DNA from: Entomohabitans teleogrylli
GTDB lineage: Bacteria > Pseudomonadota > Gammaproteobacteria > Enterobacterales > Enterobacteriaceae
NCBI RefSeq assembly: GCF_001484765.1
Contig: NZ_LLXO01000018.1
Coordinates: forward strand, 1-64,000
Direction of reading: 5' to 3'
Length of the DNA stretch: 64,000 nt
Numbering within the stretch: position 1 is the stretch's first letter; each line of letters begins with the position of its first letter. The translations under genes and the position numbers were made by a program. Below, in pieces: positions 58,256 through 64,000 of the stretch. A model generated the notes under the pieces. The model was not told the origin of the DNA. It was given only the letters and a program-made list of their open reading frames with translations, and searched no databases.

Positions 58256-59685
58256 CAGCGGCTCCCGGACAGATCGCGTGCACCCCAGTGCGGGAAGTGG
58301 CGACGAATCAGGGCATTCAGCTCCAGCTCAAATTCACTGTAATCGGCCTGCGGACGCGGCTCATCAACCAGTAGCGGCTGGTAAACCATGCCCGCGCCCA
58401 CAGTGACATTACTGAGGCGGTCGATAAAGATAATTCCGCCAGTCACCGGGTTGTCCTGGTACTTATCGAGAATCAGCGGTTCGTCAAACGTCAGCTCAAC
58501 CCGGCCAATGCCATTCAGCGGCAGGCTGGCCGCCTCACGGCGTTCCAGGGTGTTGATATCCACCTGATGGCGAATACTGTCCACCCGGGCGCGGGTTTTT
58601 TTACCGGCGATTTTGATGTCATAGCTCTGGCCGGGCTCCAGCGGCTGTTCTGCCATCCATACCACGTCGAGGCTGGCGCGCTGTACCGCCGGCAGCGTTA
58701 CGGCGGCATCCACCAGCAGGTCGCCGCGGCTGATATCAATTTCACTATTCAGTACCAGAGTTACAGCTTCGCCGGCCCTGGCGTCCTGCAGATCGCCATC
58801 GAAGGTCACGATACGCGCTACGCTGGATTCCACCCCGGAAGGCAGCACTTTCACGCGCTGGCCGACGCTTACCTGGCCGGAAGCGACGGTCCCGGCATAG
58901 CCGCGGAAATCAAGGTTCGGGCGGTTGACATACTGCACCGGGAAACGCAGCGGCTGTGTATCGACAATGCGTTTAATCTCAACGGCTTCAAGGATCTCCA
59001 GTAGCGCCGGACCGCTATACCACGGCATACTGGCGCTCTGGGTGGCAACGTTGTCCCCTTCCAGCGCCGACAGCGGCACAAAGCGAATGTCCAGATCTTC
59101 CGGCAACTGGCGGGCAAAAGTCAGGTAATCCTGTTTAATCTGCTCGAAGGTCTGCTGGCTGAACGCCACCAGATCCATTTTATTCACCGCCACCACCAGG
59201 TGTTTAATGCCCAGCAGGGTGGAGATAAAACTGTGGCGGCGGGTCTGGTCCAGCACGCCTTTACGGGCGTCGATCAGCAGGATCGCCAGCTCACAGGTCG
59301 AAGCGCCGGTGGCCATATTGCGGGTGTACTGCTCATGCCCTGGGGTATCAGCAATAATAAATTTGCGTTTTTCGGTCGAGAAATAGCGATAGGCGACATC
59401 AATGGTGATGCCCTGTTCGCGTTCGGCCTGCAGCCCGTCCACCAGCAGCGCCAGGTCCAGTTTCTCTCCCTGGGTGCCATGGCGTTTGCTGTCATTGTGC
59501 AGCGAGGTCAGTTGATCTTCATAAATCTGCCGGGTGTCGTGCAGCAGGCGGCCAATCAGGGTACTTTTACCGTCGTCGACACTGCCGCAGGTCAGAAAAC
59601 GCAGCAGACTTTTATATTGTTGCGCCTGCAGATAGGCTTCTACGCCGCCCTGCTCGGCGATTTGTTGGGCAATAGTGGTGTTCAT
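58255..59685 (-). CDS. cysN: Sulfate adenylyltransferase subunit 1, GTPase
   Basis: A 476-residue translational-type GTPase. G1 is GSVDDGKST near residue 34, G3 [17 protein letters not shown] near 112 and G4 NKMDL near 167. The beta-barrel domains follow. GTP hydrolysis drives APS formation by CysD. Start ATG is 11 bases after cysD. Confidence 0.97.
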   Translation of the reverse strand: MNTTIAQQIAEQGGVEAYLQAQQYKSLLRFLTCGSVDDGKSTLIGRLLHDTRQIYEDQLTSLHNDSKRHGTQGEKLDLALLVDGLQAEREQGITIDVAYRYFSTEKRKFIIADTPGHEQYTRNMATGASTCELAILLIDARKGVLDQTRRHSFISTLLGIKHLVVAVNKMDLVAFSQQTFEQIKQDYLTFARQLPEDLDIRFVPLSALEGDNVATQSASMPWYSGPALLEILEAVEIKRIVDTQPLRFPVQYVNRPNLDFRGYAGTVASGQVSVGQRVKVLPSGVESSVARIVTFDGDLQDARAGEAVTLVLNSEIDISRGDLLVDAAVTLPAVQRASLDVVWMAEQPLEPGQSYDIKIAGKKTRARVDSIRHQVDINTLERREAASLPLNGIGRVELTFDEPLILDKYQDNPVTGGIIFIDRLSNVTVGAGMVYQPLLVDEPRPQADYSEFELELNALIRRHFPHWGARDLSGSR

Positions 59686-59696
59686 CTGGCGGCTCC

Positions 59697-60605
59697 TCAG
59701 AAATAACCCTGACGTTTCTTCAGTTCCATTGAGCCGGCCTGATCCCGGTCAATCACGCGTCCCTGGCGCTCGCTGGTGGTGGAGACCAGCATCTCTTCAA
59801 TAATTTCCGGCAGCGTTCTGGCTTCCGATTCCACGGCGCCGGTCAGCGGCCAGCAGCCAAGAGTGCGGAAACGCACCATGCGCTGTTTGATCATTTCGCC
59901 GGGCTGCAAATCGATACGGTCATCGTCGATCATCATCAACATGCCGTCCCGCTCCAGCACCGGACGTTCCGCCGCCAGGTAGAGCGGGACAATATCGATA
60001 TTTTCCAGATAGATGTACTGCCAGATATCCAGTTCGGTCCAGTTCGACAGCGGGAAAACGCGAATGCTTTCCCCTTTATTGACCTGGCCATTGTAGTTGT
60101 GCCACAGCTCCGGGCGCTGGTTCTTCGGATCCCAGCGGTGGAAGCGGTCGCGGAACGAATAAATACGTTCTTTAGCCCGGGACTTCTCTTCATCGCGGCG
60201 CGCGCCGCCAAAAGCGGCGTCAAAACCGTACTTATTCAGCGCCTGCTTCAGCCCTTCGGTCTTCATGATGTCGGTATGTTTGGCGCTGCCATGCACAAAG
60301 GGGTTAATCCCCATCGCCACCCCTTCCGGGTTTTTATGCACCAGCAGTTCACAGCCGTAGGCCTTTGCAGTACGGTCGCGAAACGCGTACATCTCGCGGA
60401 ATTTCCAGCCAGTGTCGACATGCAGCAGCGGGAAAGGCAGCGTACCCGGGAAAAACGCTTTACGCGCCAGGTGCAGCATTACCGAAGAATCTTTACCGAT
60501 GGAATAGAGCATCACCGGGTTAGAAAACTCTGCGGCCACTTCACGAATGATGTGGATACTTTCCGCCTCCAGTTGCCGCAGATGCGTGAGTCGTTTCTGG
60601 TCCAT
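59697..60605 (-). CDS. cysD: Sulfate adenylyltransferase subunit 2
   Basis: A 302-residue ATP-pyrophosphatase-fold enzyme, the E. coli length. The PP-loop-like motif is [14 protein letters not shown] near residue 34; [16 protein letters not shown] and [15 protein letters not shown] follow. It combines ATP and sulfate to make APS. It is first in cysDNC; the 275-base upstream region should hold the CysB-dependent promoter. Confidence 0.97.
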   Translation of the reverse strand: MDQKRLTHLRQLEAESIHIIREVAAEFSNPVMLYSIGKDSSVMLHLARKAFFPGTLPFPLLHVDTGWKFREMYAFRDRTAKAYGCELLVHKNPEGVAMGINPFVHGSAKHTDIMKTEGLKQALNKYGFDAAFGGARRDEEKSRAKERIYSFRDRFHRWDPKNQRPELWHNYNGQVNKGESIRVFPLSNWTELDIWQYIYLENIDIVPLYLAAERPVLERDGMLMMIDDDRIDLQPGEMIKQRMVRFRTLGCWPLTGAVESEARTLPEIIEEMLVSTTSERQGRVIDRDQAGSMELKKRQGYF

Positions 60606-60880
60606 AGCCTGTCCTTAATGCCGGCGATACGGGTAAAAACCGGCAAATTGTTAAAGCGAATGGACGGACTATAAGACGCGGGAGGATTTGTTATGAAATG
60701 ACGAATTGGAATGAGTTGTTCCACAAAAGCATAACGCCCCGGAAAAGCAAATCTCAAATTGTGCTTAAGGGACTCTTTTTTGGCACTTTAAGTGCAATGG
60801 TAATTGTGCTACGCGGCGCACAGTTTCATACTATCGCCGCCTGAGAATTTTCCATTTAGTTGTTCATTTAAGGAATTATC

Positions 60881-61921
60881 ATGTTTCGCGCATTGCGCCA
60901 TGCTGCGGTCTGTCTGGTATTCGGCGCAACAACCGCCTTTGCGGCCCAGGCTGAAAAGACGCCCCTCGGTCATACAGCCAGCGATCTGACCCGCCATATC
61001 GCCACCTTTTTCCCGGGAAGAATGGCTGGCAGCCCGGCTGAAATGCTACTGTCAGACTTTGTTCGCCAACAATTTATCACCTGGGGTTATCAGAGCGATA
61101 TTCGCACCTTTAACGGGCGCTATGCCTACACCGCCCGCAGCGGCAATAAAAACTGGCACAACTTTACCGGCAGTACGGTAATCGCCGCACACGAAGGCCA
61201 GCAGCCGCAGCAAATTATTATCATGGCGCACCTTGATACCTACGCTTCGATGAGCGACAGCGATACCGACAATAACCTCGGCGGGCTGACCCTGCAGGGC
61301 GTGGACGATAATGCCGCTGGCGTGGCGGTGATGCTGGAACTGGCGAAAAGGCTGAAAGATATGCCGACCCGCTACGGGATCCGCTTTATCGCCACCAGCG
61401 CGGAAGAAGAAGGCCGACTGGGCGCGGAAAATGTCCTCAAACGCATGAGCGACAAAGAGCGCAAAAACACCCTGCTGGTCATCAATCTGGATAATCTGAT
61501 CGTCGGCGACCGGCTCTATTTCAACAGCGGTAAGTCCACCCCGGCCGCGGTTCGTAAACTCACCCGTGATAAAGCGCTGGCGATCGCCCGTAAGAAGGGT
61601 ATCGAGGCGTTTACCAATCCGGGTCTGAACCCGACATATCCAAAAGGTACCGGCTGTTGTAATGACGGCGAAGTATTCGATAAAGCAGGGATTCCGGTGC
61701 TTTATGTCGAAGCGACCAACTGGTCGCTGGGAAAAAAAGACGGCTACCAGCAGCGAAGCAAAAGCAAAGCCTTTCCGGAAGGCACCAGCTGGCATAACGC
61801 CCAACTGGACAATCAACAGTATCTCGACAAGTGGTTACCTGGCAGGATAGAAAAACGCAGCAAAGAGGTGATGCATATTATGCTGCCGTTGGTGCAAGAG
61901 CTGGCCAACGCCGGCAAATAG
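60881..61921 (+). CDS. iap: Alkaline phosphatase isozyme-conversion aminopeptidase
   Basis: A 346-residue periplasmic M28-family peptidase (E. coli 345). The signal peptide runs to about residue 22 (TTAFA-AQA). Zinc ligands lie in MAHLDTYASMSDSDTD, VDDNAAGVAVMLELAKRL and TSAEEEGRLGAENVL. It removes N-terminal arginine from alkaline phosphatase. The start follows TTAAGGAATTATC. It is divergent from cysD as in E. coli, but no CRISPR-cas genes follow. Confidence 0.94.
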   Translation: MFRALRHAAVCLVFGATTAFAAQAEKTPLGHTASDLTRHIATFFPGRMAGSPAEMLLSDFVRQQFITWGYQSDIRTFNGRYAYTARSGNKNWHNFTGSTVIAAHEGQQPQQIIIMAHLDTYASMSDSDTDNNLGGLTLQGVDDNAAGVAVMLELAKRLKDMPTRYGIRFIATSAEEEGRLGAENVLKRMSDKERKNTLLVINLDNLIVGDRLYFNSGKSTPAAVRKLTRDKALAIARKKGIEAFTNPGLNPTYPKGTGCCNDGEVFDKAGIPVLYVEATNWSLGKKDGYQQRSKSKAFPEGTSWHNAQLDNQQYLDKWLPGRIEKRSKEVMHIMLPLVQELANAGK

Positions 61922-61994
61922 GCCGTCCAATCATTTATCAGCTCATACCCGGGCCCGCGACTGCCGGCGCGTTGCCGGCAGCCCTTATGACACA

Positions 61995-62759
61995 TCACCA
62001 GCTAAAGCTCTTCACCAGCGTCAGTTCGCCGGCGTTGCGCATCGGGATCAGAAACATCTCCTGTTTCTCGTCCGGTGTGCCTTCTTCACTGATAATCGTC
62101 AGTTGCGCAGTGGTCAACTCCGTCTCGCTGCGCCCGCCAAAATAGTTGACGTAGACCAGATAGCGCCCCCTGAGCGGTGAAGGACTGGCAAAAATTTCCG
62201 GGCCATAGCCGGTGGTGACATCCATATCCAGCGCGCCGCCGTTACTCAGCGCCTGGTTACCGTACCAGGCGTGGCCGCCATCCGGAGTAATCACATGCAG
62301 ATCGAGATCGGTATTGTCGGTATCCCAGGACAATACGATCCGCAGCCGTGAACGAATCGCCCCCTGCCCCTGGGTGGCATAGAACTGCATCTGATCGCGG
62401 CTCTGGCCGTCGGGCGCTATCACTTCAACGCTGTTGCTGCCTTCGGCAAAAATATATGGCCGGGCAAACGAACCGTCCTCTTCGATGCGCAGCGGCATCG
62501 GCACGCCATTGACCACCAGCCGGCCTGGAGCTTTTTTACCCTCCGGCAGCGAGGAAATTTTGCCGCGAATCTGGGCGGAAATGTTCTGATCGGCAGCCAT
62601 ATTGACCGAGGCCGCCGGATAATTGACCTGCTGGGAAAAGCTGGCCTTATCCCCCTGCGCCGAGTGCCATCCGGACAGCGGGGTTTCAATGCTCACCCCG
62701 GCAACGGCCGGGAAAGCGGCTAACAGCGCGGGCACAACAATCGTTAACGGGTTTCGCAT
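61995..62759 (-). CDS. yfaP: DUF2135 secreted protein, YfaP-like
   Basis: A 254-residue protein with a signal peptide (about 1-20, ending PAVAG). Residues about 20-130 look like beta-sandwich repeats. The C-terminal DUF2135 domain has VLSWDTDNTDLDLHVITPDG near residue 147, GALDMDVTTGYGPEIF and GRYLVYVNYFGG. In E. coli yfaP belongs to the yfaPQSTA group with the bacterial alpha-2-macroglobulin YfaS, at a different map position. It lies 4 bases after the yfaQ-like gene. Function unknown; the group is thought to act in the periplasm. Confidence 0.85.
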   Translation of the reverse strand: MRNPLTIVVPALLAAFPAVAGVSIETPLSGWHSAQGDKASFSQQVNYPAASVNMAADQNISAQIRGKISSLPEGKKAPGRLVVNGVPMPLRIEEDGSFARPYIFAEGSNSVEVIAPDGQSRDQMQFYATQGQGAIRSRLRIVLSWDTDNTDLDLHVITPDGGHAWYGNQALSNGGALDMDVTTGYGPEIFASPSPLRGRYLVYVNYFGGRSETELTTAQLTIISEEGTPDEKQEMFLIPMRNAGELTLVKSFSW

Positions 62760-62763
62760 AGTA

Positions 62764-64000
62764 TTAATCCATTAATAAATGACGGGTCAGGCTTTCGATG
62801 TACTGCTCGTCATGCCCGGAAGGGTAGCCGTCAAACGCCAGATGCAAATATTCATGAGTCAAATCGAGCCGGTCCTGCAGGGTAAAAAATTCTCTGATGT
62901 ACAGACGCTTTTGCTGCCGGTCGGTATACGGAAAACCGGATGCCTTGCGACAGACGGCAAAAGCCTGCGGCGGCTGATACCCCGGCTCACGGTTCAGCCG
63001 CGCGCGCCAGCGCGGCTGCTGAGTTTCCAGCCACGCTTTAGCTTCCGGCAGCGGCTGACAGGTCGCCAGCGGGTTGCCCCAGCGGCTCAGGCTGGCGTCC
63101 GGAAACGCATGCGCGAGAATAGCGTCATAGCGCATACCGCGCGCCGCCTGCTCCTGCGCCTGGCGCCAGGAGAGCACGCCCGGAGACGCGCGATCCGAAT
63201 GATAGTTGACGCTGCCGCCGGCCAGAATCAGGTCTTCGGTCCAGGCGGCAATCGCCCGGGATGGGCGGCTCGCCGGCGATGGCGACACCCGCTGACTGGC
63301 GCTGCTGTCGGTAATACTCAGGCACTCCCCGCTGCGCCCGGCGTTCTGCAATAAATAGCTGCGGATCGCCACCGCCAGCGCTTTTGCCGCTTCCGGCGGC
63401 GTACTGCTGGCTTCACGATCCAACACCCGCGCCACATACTCTTCGCGATCGATACGCGCCACCAGCGTCAGGGAGTCCCCCTCCGCCATCAGCCAGGTAT
63501 CGCCACGGCTTTCCATCTCAATCCGGCTCCCCCGGGTAAACGTCACCTGATAGCGGCCGCGCAGCGCCCCGGACGCGGTTAGCGGTTCGCCACCCAGCGG
63601 ACGAACGGCACTAATCGGGTAGCGGGTAAACAGATTCACCAGCACACACTGCCCCGACTGGCGATTAGCCGGCAGCGGCAGTAGCGCGTTGAGGCGTTCA
63701 GCGTGGCGGTTGAGCAACATCTGGCTGGTACCGGCCCCTCCTACCCACAGCGGCGTACCATCGGTCAGCCAGCCGGCCATACCGCCCTGGCGCGCCTGCG
63801 GATCGTTATCCGCCAGCCAGCTCCAGGTTTTTACCCGCAGCCGACCGCCAAGCGCCCCGGCCACGCCGGGTTTGGTGCTGTCGAGCAACACATCCAGCAG
63901 CACCTCCCGGGCCTTCTGCCGCCCGGGTAGCGTCGCAAGGACATCCAGCAGGGAAACTACCGGCACCCGGGTCTGCGGCGCAAGCCTGGAAAGCGATATC
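62764..64000 (-). CDS. yfaQ: YfaQ-like DUF2300 protein, 5' part outside the window
   Basis: At least 411 codons; the frame stays open to the window edge, so the true start is beyond 64000 (E. coli YfaQ is about 550 residues). The middle resembles SpoIID: EEYVARVLDREASSTPPEAA and AVAIRSYLLQNAG, with the Glu of DREAS in the catalytic-Glu position. Near the C terminus DLTHEYLHLAFDGYPSGHDE contains an HExxH zinc-protease motif. This pairing suggests a periplasmic peptidoglycan- or peptide-cleaving enzyme linked to the YfaS system. The assignment rests on the partner yfaP and these motifs. Confidence 0.8.
   Translation of the reverse strand, partial: ISLSRLAPQTRVPVVSLLDVLATLPGRQKAREVLLDVLLDSTKPGVAGALGGRLRVKTWSWLADNDPQARQGGMAGWLTDGTPLWVGGAGTSQMLLNRHAERLNALLPLPANRQSGQCVLVNLFTRYPISAVRPLGGEPLTASGALRGRYQVTFTRGSRIEMESRGDTWLMAEGDSLTLVARIDREEYVARVLDREASSTPPEAAKALAVAIRSYLLQNAGRSGECLSITDSSASQRVSPSPASRPSRAIAAWTEDLILAGGSVNYHSDRASPGVLSWRQAQEQAARGMRYDAILAHAFPDASLSRWGNPLATCQPLPEAKAWLETQQPRWRARLNREPGYQPPQAFAVCRKASGFPYTDRQQKRLYIREFFTLQDRLDLTHEYLHLAFDGYPSGHDEQYIESLTRHLLMD

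Overview
The window is a chromosomal segment of a Gram-negative enteric bacterium (order Enterobacterales, near Escherichia, Klebsiella and Enterobacter). The gene order largely matches the Escherichia coli stretch from ygaY to iap: ygaY-ygaZH-mprA-emrAB-luxS-micA-gshA-yqaAB, the serV/arg tRNA operon, csrA-alaS-recX-recA-pncC-mltB, then mutS-ygbIJKLMN, a kpd/ecd-type decarboxylase operon, and rpoS-nlpD-pcm-surE-truD-ispFD-ftsB-ygbE-cysCND-iap. Protein lengths and start codons mostly agree with the E. coli proteins, including the UUG start of gshA. The genus cannot be fixed from the sequence alone. Several traits recall Klebsiella: wzi, cpsACP, and a kpdBCD-like operon beside rpoS.

Bases 1-20462 are backbone, with one insertion: a type-2 alpha-isopropylmalate synthase gene and a convergent AraC-family regulator between emrB and luxS. 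The first 600 bases are gene-free but carry strong hairpins and a three-copy 37-bp tandem repeat in front of an intact ygaY homologue. ygaY is a broken gene in E. coli K-12.

Bases about 20540-38400 form the main accessory region. It is visibly A/T-rich, with all genes on the minus strand. In transcription order it reads cpsACP-like PAP2 gene, JUMPstart/ops leader, wzi, wza, wzb, wzc, a candidate attenuator hairpin, wbaP, wzx, wzy, a kpsS-like Kdo transferase, an acetyltransferase, a family 2 glycosyltransferase, kdsA, kpsU and kpsF. This is a group 1 (Wzy-dependent) capsule locus of Klebsiella/K30 style. It lies between mltB and mutS instead of the usual galF-gnd site. It also carries a dedicated CMP-Kdo supply set and a KpsS-like enzyme, parts normally seen in group 2 (ABC-exported) capsules. 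My inference is a short, O-acetylated repeat unit started with Gal-1-P by WbaP and containing Kdo, under RfaH control.

Bases 38735-50721 return to G/C-rich DNA: mutS, an L-threonate-type catabolic operon with a divergent DeoR regulator, and a hydroxyaryl decarboxylase operon (prenyl-FMN synthase, UbiD-like decarboxylase, small zinc-ribbon subunit) divergent from a MarR regulator, with a perfect 14-bp operator-like palindrome upstream of kpdB. Bases 50793-60605 hold rpoS and the housekeeping block on the minus strand. After iap, where E. coli K-12 has its type I-E CRISPR-cas locus, there is only a 73-bp gap and then yfaP/yfaQ-like genes. The last of these runs off the window.

No insertion sequence, integrase, phage gene or CRISPR array was seen.
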